DNA from: Acidobacteriota bacterium
Lineage (GTDB): Bacteria; Acidobacteriota; Terriglobia; Terriglobales; Acidobacteriaceae
Assembly (NCBI GenBank): GCA_031296105.1
Contig: JARLGJ010000046.1
Location: 1 to 64,000, forward strand
DNA: 64,000 bases
Direction of reading: 5' to 3'
Position numbers and translations under genes: made by a program. Below the pieces are notes generated by a model. The model was not told where the DNA came from. It saw only the letters and a program-made list of their open reading frames with translations, and made no database searches. Shown here in pieces: positions 38,244-46,400 of the stretch. Positions within the stretch are counted from its first letter, which is position 1; each line of letters opens with the position of its first letter.

Positions 38244-39782
38244 TCAGCGCTCGACTTCAATCAACACGAGCGCGTTCGGCTCCAGTTCCAGTGGCAGCTC
38301 GCCATGGTGGAGGCGGAGACGCTGCGGCCGGCCTAGGGCGGATGCGCGGTTCAGCTCCGCGGCCTGCGCGGGCGTGGGCATTTTGGGGCTGCCCATTTTC
38401 TCGTAGAAGGGAAGCACGTTGCCGTGGCGGGAGTCCACGCGCTGCACGCTCACGCGAGCGTTGTCCGGAACGCCTTCGAGGCGCAGGCGCACGTGACGCT
38501 GGTGCGGCTGCTGCTCGGGCGGAACGAGGTTCCACACGGCCAGGGCGAGGCGTCCATCGGGGAGGCGCGTGGCCAGTACGCCGGGAGCGGCGGCGCCTGA
38601 GGGCTTACGGGCGGGAAGGCGCTGCCGGCCAAGCTGGTGCAGCAGAGCATAGTCGTAATAGCTGGGCTTGTTGATGCCGCCCATGGCGCGCAGGCCGAAC
38701 TGTCCGATGAAAGGCTCGAGCGCGGGACCGTTCTCCTCGAAGACGTCGGAGAAGGTCCAGTTGCTGATGGCGTCCACCTGGCCGTCGCAGTCGCGCAGGC
38801 TCTCGGCCAGAGCGGGGCCGACGTAGGGAGTGTCGCGCAGGGCGTGGTCGCCGCGCACGTTGGTCTCGGTCCAGAAGAGGGGCAGGTGCGGCGAGGGCGA
38901 GGCGTCGATTACGCCACGGACCTTGCGCACGGCGCGGCAGAGGCGCTGCTCGTAGGGAATCTCCTCGTGGGTGCCGAGAAGGTTCTCCACCGTGTCATCG
39001 GCGTAGCCGTGGGTGGAGACGAAATCGACGGGGACATGCTCGCGGGCGGCGTGAGCGAGGAAATCGGGAATCCAACTGGCGGCGGCCGTGGCGGGGCCGC
39101 CGACGCGCAGGCGCCCGCTGACGGACTTCAGGGCGCGGGCGGTGTGATCGTAAAGCTCGAAGTAGGTGGGCTGCTTGGGATCGCCGGCCCAGAAGTCGAT
39201 GTTGGGCTCGTTCCAGACCTCGAAGTACCACTGCGAGGCCTCATCGACGCCGTAACGATCCACGAGGTTCTGCGCCATGCGGCGGATCAGCTCATCCCAT
39301 CGCTCCCAGCTTTTGGGCGGAGCGACGTTCTGCTTGTACCAGAAGGGGTGAATGGCTTTGGAATCGGCCGAGAGCTTCTGCGGCATGAAGCCGATCTCCA
39401 CCACGGGGCGCACGCCGTTGGCGAGCAGGCCGTCATAGACCTGATCGACGTAGGTGAAGTTGTAGATGGGCGCACCGTGCTCGTCCTCGTTGTACACGCC
39501 CAGCTCGTCGAGCAGGATGGCGTGGAAGCGCACGTAGCGGAAATCGGTGACCTGCTTCACCGCGCGCAGGTCGTCGCGGTAGCTCTGGCGCAGGGAGAGA
39601 ATGGCGCGCCCGGAGCCGAACATCTGCTCCCAGAAGTGCGGGAAGGGAGTCGCGGGATCGGCGGCGCGGACGATGACCTCATCGGGAGCGGCGGCAGGTT
39701 GTGCGAACGTGGCAAGGCTGAACAGAGCGAGAAACGCCGCCAAAGACGAGATGCGACGAAAGACCGAAGTCAAAGTGAGCAA
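38244..39782 (-). CDS. Secreted glycoside hydrolase, family GH39-like
   Basis: A secreted enzyme (512 residues) resembling beta-xylosidases and alpha-iduronidases of family GH39, cleaving terminal sugar residues from polysaccharides. Signal peptide 1-27 (LATFA-Q). A (beta/alpha)8 core with the acid/base Glu192 in WNEPN and the nucleophile Glu306 in FWTETN. C-terminal beta-sandwich (~410-512). Retaining mechanism expected. Stands alone on the minus strand. Substrate cannot be told; xylan or other plant-type oligosaccharides are the best guess. Confidence 0.8.
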   Translation of the reverse strand: MLTLTSVFRRISSLAAFLALFSLATFAQPAAAPDEVIVRAADPATPFPHFWEQMFGSGRAILSLRQSYRDDLRAVKQVTDFRYVRFHAILLDELGVYNEDEHGAPIYNFTYVDQVYDGLLANGVRPVVEIGFMPQKLSADSKAIHPFWYKQNVAPPKSWERWDELIRRMAQNLVDRYGVDEASQWYFEVWNEPNIDFWAGDPKQPTYFELYDHTARALKSVSGRLRVGGPATAAASWIPDFLAHAAREHVPVDFVSTHGYADDTVENLLGTHEEIPYEQRLCRAVRKVRGVIDASPSPHLPLFWTETNVRGDHALRDTPYVGPALAESLRDCDGQVDAISNWTFSDVFEENGPALEPFIGQFGLRAMGGINKPSYYDYALLHQLGRQRLPARKPSGAAAPGVLATRLPDGRLALAVWNLVPPEQQPHQRHVRLRLEGVPDNARVSVQRVDSRHGNVLPFYEKMGSPKMPTPAQAAELNRASALGRPQRLRLHHGELPLELEPNALVLIEVER

Positions 39783-39982
39783 AGTACACCCTCCGGATAG
39801 CGAACGGAAACTACGATACGCGAGAAAGCGGGGGATGGAAACGGCCTGGCGCAGGTGAAATAGCAGGGCGGGAGCGGAGCCGGGGAGTGGCCGTGGACGA
39901 GAATATTAAGTTGCATAATATCAATATGATAAGAAATGCCAACAAGTTGTGTCGCGGGCGGGGTGGGGACGAGATTTCAGGG
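39783..39982. other. Non-coding stretch between the glycosidase and the radical SAM gene
   Basis: An AT-rich part (39901-39938) with TATCA-ATA-TGATA (39916-39928) is followed by the operators at 39983 and 40006. No gene seen. Confidence 0.4.
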
Positions 39983-40021
39983 AGTGATGCGCGTCACAGC
40001 CTGTCTGTGACAAAAGTCATG
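39983..40021. promoter_or_regulatory. Crp/Fnr-type operator pair before the radical SAM gene
   Basis: AGTGA-TGCGCG-TCACA (39983-39998, 9 of 10) and a weaker TGTGA-CAAAAG-TCATG (40006-40021, 7 of 10), 23 bases apart. Confidence 0.65.
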
Positions 40022-40132
40022 GCCGGATGTTTATCCCGGCCCGTATCTTAGGGTTGCGGCCAAAGTATTGGCCTAGAGATGGTTGGCTCGCGCCCCTTTC
40101 TATTTTTAACGGCGCGGCGACCGGGAGAGATC

Positions 40133-41398
40133 ATGAGCACTCATCCGATGAGCGGCGCCGGCAAGAACATGCCGCGCCTGGTTTTCTGGGAAGTCACGAA
40201 GGGCTGTAACCTGCGCTGCGTACACTGTCGCGCCACGGCCACCGAGCTGTCCTCTCCCAAGGACCTTCCTACCGCGCAAGCCATCAACATCATCGACCAG
40301 ATCGCCGACTTTGCGAACCCGATCCTGGTTCTCTCGGGCGGCGAGCCGCTCTACCGCTCCGACATCTTCGACCTGGCGAGCCACGCCACCAGCCGCGGAC
40401 TGCGCGTGGCGCTGGCCACCAACGGCACGCTGGTGACGAAGGAGATCGCCAAGAAGGTGGTGGACGCCGGAGTGAAGCGCGTCTCCATTTCGCTGGACGG
40501 CTCGAACGCGCACACGCACGACACCTTCCGCCAGATTCCGGGCTCGTTCGACGCGGCCGTGCAGGGCTTCCGCAACCTGAAAGAGCTGGGCATGCCGGTG
40601 CAGATCAACATGACCATCGCCAAGCACAATGCGGTGGAGCTTCCCAAGGTGCTGGACATGGTGCGCAACCTCGGAGCCGACGCGCTGCACACCTTCCTGC
40701 TGGTTCCGGTGGGCTGCGGCGTGGACATTGCCGACTCGGAGATGGTGGACCCGCAGGAGTACGAGCGCATCCTGAACTGGTTCTACGACCAGGCCGCGGT
40801 GGGCGACATTGAATTGAAGGCCACCTGCGCGCCGCACTACTTCCGCGTGGTGCGCCAGCGCCGGACGGAAGAAGCTCGCGCCGAACGCGCGGGCCAGGAG
40901 GCTCCGAAGCACGAGATGCCGGCGGGCTTCAAGGAGCCGGAGATTGGACCGCTGGAGATGGCCATGCCGGGCACGACGGGCGTGACCTTCAAGACCGACT
41001 ACGAGAAGTTTGGCAAGAGCGGACTACGCCACGACGGTATGCCGCATCAGCATCCGCACGGACACCCGGGCGGCGATCCGAACGCGATGAACGCCATGAC
41101 GAAGGGCTGCCTGGCGGGCACGGGCGTGTGCTTCATCAGCTTTGACGGCGAGGTGTTCCCCTGCGGCTACCTGCCGGCCATTGCGGGCGACCTGAAGAAG
41201 AAGCCGTTTGCCGAGGTGTGGAACGACTCGAAGGTGTTTAACGACCTGCGCGACACGGACAAGCTGGAAGGCAAGTGCGGCTGCTGCGAGTTCCGCAACG
41301 TGTGCATGGGCTGCCGCGCCAGGGCCTACGCGGCGAACGGGAACTACATGTCGGAAGAGCCGTTCTGCGTGTATCAGCCGAAGCCGATGACGAAGTAA
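40133..41398 (+). CDS. Radical SAM/SPASM protein, AhbD/NirJ-like
   Basis: A 421-residue radical SAM protein. The cluster CNLRCVHC (Cys25, Cys29, Cys32) is a classic CxxxCxxC. A C-terminal SPASM-type Cys-rich part (KGCLAGTGVCFISFDGEVFPCGYLP... CGCCEFRNVCMGCRARAY) follows. This order is seen in AhbC, AhbD and NirJ of the alternative haem and haem d1 pathways; KATCAPHYFRVVRQR matches AhbD-type (Fe-coproporphyrin to haem b) enzymes best. A ~70-residue insertion (~245-315) is rich in His (HQHPHGHPGG) and looks metal-binding. Its operator links it to the cytochrome genes, which all need haem. Exact reaction is inferred. Confidence 0.8.
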   Translation: MSTHPMSGAGKNMPRLVFWEVTKGCNLRCVHCRATATELSSPKDLPTAQAINIIDQIADFANPILVLSGGEPLYRSDIFDLASHATSRGLRVALATNGTLVTKEIAKKVVDAGVKRVSISLDGSNAHTHDTFRQIPGSFDAAVQGFRNLKELGMPVQINMTIAKHNAVELPKVLDMVRNLGADALHTFLLVPVGCGVDIADSEMVDPQEYERILNWFYDQAAVGDIELKATCAPHYFRVVRQRRTEEARAERAGQEAPKHEMPAGFKEPEIGPLEMAMPGTTGVTFKTDYEKFGKSGLRHDGMPHQHPHGHPGGDPNAMNAMTKGCLAGTGVCFISFDGEVFPCGYLPAIAGDLKKKPFAEVWNDSKVFNDLRDTDKLEGKCGCCEFRNVCMGCRARAYAANGNYMSEEPFCVYQPKPMTK

Positions 41399-41401
41399 CC
41401 C

Positions 41402-41444
41402 CTTCCCAGGTTAGCCGCGCTTCGCGCGCCGAACCTGGGGCACA
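41402..41444 (+). repeat. Variable-stem hairpin repeat (first of a pair)
   Basis: CTTCCCAGGTTAGCCGCGC-TTC-GCGCGCCGAACCTGGGGCACAA, directly after the radical SAM stop; may act as its terminator. Confidence 0.65.
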
Positions 41445-41451
41445 AGCGTGT

Positions 41452-41493
41452 TCTTCCCACTCAAGCCCAACGACGGGGCTTGAATGGGGCACC
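41452..41493 (+). repeat. Variable-stem hairpin repeat (second of a pair)
   Basis: CTTCCCACTCAAGCCC-AACGAC-GGGGCTTGAATGGGGCACC. Side by side with a unit of wholly different inner stem but the same outer frame. Confidence 0.7.
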
Positions 41494-41641
41494 GGCGAAA
41501 ATTGAGAGGGAGAAACGGCGCGGACTTCGGTCCGCGCCGTTTGTGTTTTTGCCTGCGAAAACTCTTCGCGTCTGGAGGGATGCGAGTTAAAATCCTGCCT
41601 CCAGCGCCGCCGCGGATTACGCGATAAATATGCGCTTGACG

Positions 41642-41656
41642 TTATATGCTCTATAA
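41642..41656. promoter_or_regulatory. Palindrome in the toxin-antitoxin promoter
   Basis: TTATA-TGCTC-TATAA, ten bases before the toxin ATG, overlapping the predicted promoter region. In HigBA-type modules the antitoxin usually binds such a site. Confidence 0.45.
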
Positions 41657-41666
41657 GGAATAATCT

Positions 41667-42047
41667 ATGACGTGGATCGTAGCTTTTCACGAGGAGTTCG
41701 ATGCCGAGTTCGAAGAGCTGGCGGTGGAAGTGCAGGAGGAGTTGTTGGCGCAGGCCAAGGTAGTTGAGCACTTCGGTCCGCAGACGGGAAGGCCCCGGGT
41801 GGATACTTTGCATGGCTCACAGTATGCCAACATGAAAGAGCTGCGCTTTGAAGCTGCGGACGGTGTGTGGCGAGTTGCATTTGCCTTCGATCCGCGGAGG
41901 CGTGCGATTCTGCTGGTTGCCGGAGACAAATCCGGGGTGAGTGAAAAGCGCTTCTACCGGCAACTGATTGCCAAGGCTGACGAGCGTTATCGCCGCCATC
42001 TGCGCGGGCTGAGCGCGCGCCGGGGAGAGGGGAAGAAACCTTCATGA
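41667..42047 (+). CDS. higB: HigB/RelE-family toxin (phage-derived Gp49-like)
   Basis: A 126-residue toxin that in this family cleaves mRNA on the ribosome. Core strands and helices match the Gp49-like/HigB branch: MTWIVAFHEEFDAEF, then LGSQYANMKELRFEAADGVWRVAFAFDPRRRAILLVAGDK and YRQLIAKADERY. The antitoxin gene follows with ATGA overlap. Here the toxin gene comes first, as in higBA. A palindrome lies in front. The C-terminal tail is basic. Confidence 0.85.
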   Translation: MTWIVAFHEEFDAEFEELAVEVQEELLAQAKVVEHFGPQTGRPRVDTLHGSQYANMKELRFEAADGVWRVAFAFDPRRRAILLVAGDKSGVSEKRFYRQLIAKADERYRRHLRGLSARRGEGKKPS

Positions 42048-42358
42048 AAACACTGACAGACAAACTCAAAACCCTTTCCGTGGCCAGACGAAAGAAGGTG
42101 GAGAAGCGCGCTGCATCCCTGATTGCCGAAGAGATGACCATGCGCGAACTGCGCCGGGCGAAGAGGACCACGCAGGTGGAATTGGCGAAGAGTCTTGGGG
42201 TCAAGCAGGAGCAGGTTTCACGGATTGAAGGCCGCACCGACCTGCACATTTCCACCCTGCGGCGCTCGATTGAGGCTCTGGGCGGGAGGCTCTCGATTGT
42301 AGCAGAGTTTCCGGATGGTCCGCCGATTGTGCTGAAAGGGCTGGGCGAGGAGCAATAA
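42044..42358 (+). CDS. higA: HigA-type antitoxin, XRE/HTH family
   Basis: A 104-residue partner of the toxin before it. A basic N-terminal helix is followed by a clear helix-turn-helix of the Cro/XRE type (MTMRELRRAKRTTQVELAKS, KQEQVSRIEGR). C-terminal part folds back (STLRRSIEALGGRLSIVAEF). It should neutralise the toxin and repress the operon through the palindrome at 41642. Start overlaps the toxin stop. Confidence 0.87.
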   Translation: MKTLTDKLKTLSVARRKKVEKRAASLIAEEMTMRELRRAKRTTQVELAKSLGVKQEQVSRIEGRTDLHISTLRRSIEALGGRLSIVAEFPDGPPIVLKGLGEEQ

Positions 42359-42362
42359 AAGA

Positions 42363-42394
42363 GGGGAAGGCCGCAGCCTTCCCCTTTTGATTTT
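42363..42394. terminator. Bidirectional terminator between higA and the M16 gene
   Basis: GGGGAAGG and CCTTCCCC stems around CCGCAG, then TTTTGATTTTT on the plus strand and CTCTTTTATT on the minus strand. Confidence 0.8.
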
Positions 42395-42404
42395 TCGAGA
42401 ACGC

Positions 42405-44591
42405 TTACTTTGCGGCTGCGGCAGGTTCCCGCTCGAAGACCTTCATGTCGATGGTGGGGTTCACTTCAGCCTCTTCCAGGTGCATCAGGGTGTCGCCATC
42501 GTGGTTGTGCATGAGGTACGAGGTGGGCAGGCGCAGCTTGCCGAAGTTCTTGTAGCCCTCATAGCGTATGGAGGTCTTGACCGGGCCGGTGGGATCGACC
42601 TCGGTGAACTCCTCCTGCGCCAGCTCGCCATTGGCGGTGAGCCACCAGCGGACGGGAATGCCGCCGGCGCTGATTTCGAGGATGGTGGTCTCGCGGCCGC
42701 TGACGGTCTCCTTGCCCGCGGCGCGGAAGGTGTAGCCCTCGTTGCCGGAGTGCTGGAGCACGTTGAGGAAGTCGCGCTTGAGGCCTTCAAGCTCGGACTG
42801 GTGCACGGAACTGGGCAGATCGGTGGAGCGCTTATCCACCGTGAGGAAGGCCAGCGACGGAGTGACGACCTGACGGAGGTCGTTCTGCGGCGTGTGCATG
42901 AGCATGACCTCGCGGTCGGGGTAGGCGAGCACGCGCAGCACGGGGATGTCCACCGAACCCTGATTCATCTTGAAGCGGAGGCGGAGGAGCTTGACGTCCA
43001 TGACGGCGTCCTTGCCGCCGAAGCCTTCAAAGGCCTTGGCCAGCAGGGCAAGGCCCTCGGGAGTGCTGCCGGAGGGCTGCGCCTCGGACTTGGTGGAGGC
43101 CCCTGAAGGCTGCGGCTTTTTGAGCGGCGCATCGGGCGCGGGGATGGTGATGTCCACGTTTTCTACCGGGCCGAGCGCGGCGAGCTGTTTGCCGAAGACT
43201 TCGGCGTTGCCCACCACCAGAACCTTCAACTCTTCCCGATGCAGGTACTTGTTGGCGACGCGCAGAACGTCATCGGCGGTGACCTTCTCGATGCCCGCGC
43301 GCTCCTCTTCCAGATAGTCGCTGGGATAGCCGTAGAAGGCGTAGGTCTGCTGCTCGCGCAGAACCTTGGAGGGAGTGTCGATGTTGAAGATGAAGGAGTT
43401 GAGGATGGAGTCGCGGGCGCGCTGCATTTCCAGCTCGGAGGGCGGCTCCTTCTTCATCAGGTCGAGCTGCTCCCACAGTCCCTTGATGGCCTCGACCGTA
43501 GTTTCGCTCTTGGTGGCGATGCCGAGGACGGTGAGGCCCTGGTGATCCCACTGGCTGCCGACATGGCCGTACACGGAGTAAGCGAGGCCCTGCTTGGTGC
43601 GCAGGTTGCCGAAGAGTCGCGAGGAGAAGCCGCCGCCGAAAATCTCATTCATGACCTGCACGGCGGAGTAATCCGGGCTGTGGCGGTCGATGCCGAGCGA
43701 GATCAAACGCACGTCGCTCTGGTTCACGTCGGGCTTGTCCACCAGGTAGATGCCGGGCCTGGCGGGAGAGATGGCAACCTTGGGCTGGGCCACGGGCTCG
43801 CCCTTGGGCCAGTCGGCGAAGGCCTTGCGCAGCGTGGACTCCATCTGTTTGGCGTCGAAGTCGCCAACGATGCCGAGGATGATGTTGTTGGGCGCAACGT
43901 GCTGCTTGTGCCAGGCCAAAAGGTCTTCCCGGGTGACGGCGGCAACGGTGGCGTACTCGGGCTCCGCGGCGTAGGCGCTGTCCTTGCCATAGCCGAGGAT
44001 GTCTTCCTGGGTGTCGGCAATGTCGGCGGATTCGTCGTTGCGGCGCGAGATGGAGCTGTACATCTGCTTCTTGGCCAGCGCGAGCTTCTCCTCGCGGAAG
44101 GCGGGATGGCGCAGGAGATCGGCGAAGATGGTGAAGACGCCATCGAAGTCCGCCTTGAGGCAGTGGAAGCTGATGGAGGTGTGGGCGTCGCCACCCGAGG
44201 TTTCCACCTTGGCGGCGCGCGCTTCGAGGAAGTCATCAAGCTGGTCGCCGGTGAGTTTTTCGGTGCCGCCGGTGCGCCAGGTTGAGCCGTAGAGATCCAC
44301 CAGGCCGGTCTTTTCCGCGGACTCGGAATCTCCGCCGCCACGCACGGTGGCCGCGCCGGAGATGAGCGGCAGCTCGTGATTCTCGGTGAGGAAGATGGTG
44401 AGGCCGTTGGGCAGCACCAGCTTGCGCGGCTCCGCGGGATGGAAGGGCGGCAGCGGCGGAATGGCGATCTGCTTCCAGTTGCTGGCTACGCCATGGTTCT
44501 GCGCGGCGCTGGCGTCAGGCGTTTGCGCCGCGGCGGGCAGGGCGGCGAGGAGCAGAGAGAAGGTCGCGGTGAGGAGGTATCTGGTTTTCAT
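42405..44591 (-). CDS. M16 peptidase-like protein, non-catalytic partner
   Basis: A 728-residue exported relative of M16 zinc peptidases. Signal peptide 1-22 (PAAAQ). The first half follows the M16 fold, but the HxxEH zinc motif is lost (VDLYGSTWRTGGTEK at the site). The glycine-rich loop EIFGGGFSSRL (~317) of the M16 partner subunits is kept, so it should help hold substrate. A ~210-residue C-terminal extension (from ~520) is present after a Pro/Ser-rich linker; it resembles an LolA-like lipoprotein-binding fold by strands only. The catalytic partner lies directly upstream, one base overlap. Confidence 0.85.
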   Translation of the reverse strand: MKTRYLLTATFSLLLAALPAAAQTPDASAAQNHGVASNWKQIAIPPLPPFHPAEPRKLVLPNGLTIFLTENHELPLISGAATVRGGGDSESAEKTGLVDLYGSTWRTGGTEKLTGDQLDDFLEARAAKVETSGGDAHTSISFHCLKADFDGVFTIFADLLRHPAFREEKLALAKKQMYSSISRRNDESADIADTQEDILGYGKDSAYAAEPEYATVAAVTREDLLAWHKQHVAPNNIILGIVGDFDAKQMESTLRKAFADWPKGEPVAQPKVAISPARPGIYLVDKPDVNQSDVRLISLGIDRHSPDYSAVQVMNEIFGGGFSSRLFGNLRTKQGLAYSVYGHVGSQWDHQGLTVLGIATKSETTVEAIKGLWEQLDLMKKEPPSELEMQRARDSILNSFIFNIDTPSKVLREQQTYAFYGYPSDYLEEERAGIEKVTADDVLRVANKYLHREELKVLVVGNAEVFGKQLAALGPVENVDITIPAPDAPLKKPQPSGASTKSEAQPSGSTPEGLALLAKAFEGFGGKDAVMDVKLLRLRFKMNQGSVDIPVLRVLAYPDREVMLMHTPQNDLRQVVTPSLAFLTVDKRSTDLPSSVHQSELEGLKRDFLNVLQHSGNEGYTFRAAGKETVSGRETTILEISAGGIPVRWWLTANGELAQEEFTEVDPTGPVKTSIRYEGYKNFGKLRLPTSYLMHNHDGDTLMHLEEAEVNPTIDMKVFEREPAAAAK

Positions 44592-46096
44592 TACTTGCCT
44601 CCTTTCGCGGACTTGGTTTCGATGATGCCGACGGTGCGGTTGCTTTCGACGAAGGTGGCGGCGGCGACGCGCTTGATGTCTTCGTTGGTGACGGCGTCAA
44701 TCTTGTCGATGTCGCGGAAGAGTTCGCGCCAGTCGCCGTACTTGAGCTGATTCTGGGCGAGGTTGATGGCCAGTCCCTGGTTGTTGTCCAGAGAGCGCAG
44801 GAGGGCGGCTTTGCTGCGGGTCTTTACCATCTTGAGTTCATCTTCGGTGACGCCATCCTTCTTGATTTTCTCAATCTCCTCGTGAATGGCGGAGGCCATT
44901 TCCTGGGCGGTGTGTCCCTTGGCGGGGACGGCGTAGAAGGCGTAGAGATTGCGCAGCTTGTTTCCGGGCAGGCCGGAGAAGCCGGCGGCGGTCATGGCGA
45001 TCTTGCGGTCGCGCACCAGGGAGCGGTAGAGGCGCGAGGTGCGGCCCGCGCTCATGACGCTGCTGATGACGTGATAGACGGCGTCGTCCTTGTCGCGGTA
45101 ACGGGGCACCTGGTAGCCCTCCAGATAGAAAGGCTGCGAGGGATCGTAGAGAGTGACGGTGCGCTCGGCGGTCTGCGGCGTCTGCGCGGTGATGTATTCC
45201 TCGGGCTTGGGACCGGCGGGAATGCGTCCGAAATATCGATCGACGACAGCGAAAGTTTTGTCGGGATCGAGGTCGCCGACCAGGGCGATGACCATGTTGC
45301 TGGGGACGTAATAGGTCTGGAAGAAGTTTGCCGCATCGGTGGCGGAGAAGTGCTTGAGGTCGGCAGTGTAGCCGATGCTGGGGCGATGATAGGGGCTGCC
45401 GTCAAAGGCGATGGAGAGGAACTGCTCGACGAGGCGGCCGGTGGGCGAGGAGTCGATGCGCATGCGGCGCTCCTCCATGACCACGTCGCGCTCCTTGTAG
45501 AACTCGCGCATCACCGGATGCAGAAAACGCTCGGATTCGAGGTAGGCCCAGAGTTCGAGGCGGTTGGCGGGCAGGGAATAGTAGTACTGGGTGGAATCGA
45601 AGCCGGTGGAGGCATTCATCTCCAAGCCGCCGTTGCGCTCGATGAGCTCGCCGAATTCGTTCTGGATCACGTACTGATCGGCGTCGGCGCGCGCGGCCTT
45701 CCAGGCGGCTTCGAGCTCGGCCACCTTCTTCTCGTCGCGGCCGTTGGTGCGAATGTTCTCGCGGTCGTAGGCGGCGTAGGCCTGCTCCACCTTTGCCAGG
45801 GCGGCTTTTTCGGCGGAGTAATTGGTGGTGCCGATATTCTCGGTGCCCTTGAAGGCCATGTGCTCCATCATGTGCGCCAGGCCGGTTTTGCCGAGAGGGT
45901 CCTGCGCGTCGCCGGCATCGACGACGGTGAAGAAGGAAAAGACAGGAGCTTCGGGGCGCTGCAACAGCAGCACGGTCAGGCCGTTGGGCAGGGTGCGTAC
46001 GTGAACGCGCTTCTCAAACGATGCCAGATCCTGTGCCGAAGCCTGCAGAACGCAGGACAGCAACAGGATGGACAGGCAGGCGCAAAACCTTCTCAT
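44591..46096 (-). CDS. M16 zinc peptidase, catalytic subunit
   Basis: A 501-residue exported insulysin-type peptidase. ATG at 46096 is preceded by CGGAGGC. Signal peptide to ~21. The zinc motif is HMMEH (His75, Glu78, His79). An unusual ~65-residue helical insert (~92-157, Ala/Lys/Glu-rich, likely coiled coil) follows the active-site helix. Together with the next gene it forms a heterodimeric M16 pair, as in mitochondrial processing peptidase and its bacterial relatives. Substrates are probably short unfolded peptides in the periplasm. Confidence 0.88.
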   Translation of the reverse strand: MRRFCACLSILLLSCVLQASAQDLASFEKRVHVRTLPNGLTVLLLQRPEAPVFSFFTVVDAGDAQDPLGKTGLAHMMEHMAFKGTENIGTTNYSAEKAALAKVEQAYAAYDRENIRTNGRDEKKVAELEAAWKAARADADQYVIQNEFGELIERNGGLEMNASTGFDSTQYYYSLPANRLELWAYLESERFLHPVMREFYKERDVVMEERRMRIDSSPTGRLVEQFLSIAFDGSPYHRPSIGYTADLKHFSATDAANFFQTYYVPSNMVIALVGDLDPDKTFAVVDRYFGRIPAGPKPEEYITAQTPQTAERTVTLYDPSQPFYLEGYQVPRYRDKDDAVYHVISSVMSAGRTSRLYRSLVRDRKIAMTAAGFSGLPGNKLRNLYAFYAVPAKGHTAQEMASAIHEEIEKIKKDGVTEDELKMVKTRSKAALLRSLDNNQGLAINLAQNQLKYGDWRELFRDIDKIDAVTNEDIKRVAAATFVESNRTVGIIETKSAKGGK

Positions 46097-46332
46097 CGTG
46101 CCTCCGTGAGAGTTTAGGAACAACCCTCAATTGCATGAGTTTATCGTCCGGCGTTGGCTCCTGTCGAACGGAGAAGGGCTGGAGGTTTCGGAAGAAAGAG
46201 CGAAGTAGGAATTACGAAGGACGATTGACGAAGTTGGGTGGTTGGTGACCTGGGGCTGCGTCCACGATGCCCACTTTGCTGGGGTTCTTCGGCTGCGCCT
46301 CAGGATGACACACTTGGAGAGGAGAGTGGTTG
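46097..46332. other. Non-coding stretch before the M16 operon
   Basis: No gene recognised. The beginning may carry the M16 promoter; the stretch ends at a hairpin repeat. Confidence 0.3.
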
Positions 46333-46373
46333 CTTCCCACTCAAGCCCAACGGAGGGGCTTGAATGGGGCACC
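46333..46373 (+). repeat. Variable-stem hairpin repeat
   Basis: CTTCCCACTCAAGCCC-AACGGA-GGGGCTTGAATGGGGCACC; differs from the unit at 41452 only in the loop. Confidence 0.7.
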
Positions 46374-46400
46374 GGCTGTCGTCAATGGCGCAATCTCAGA

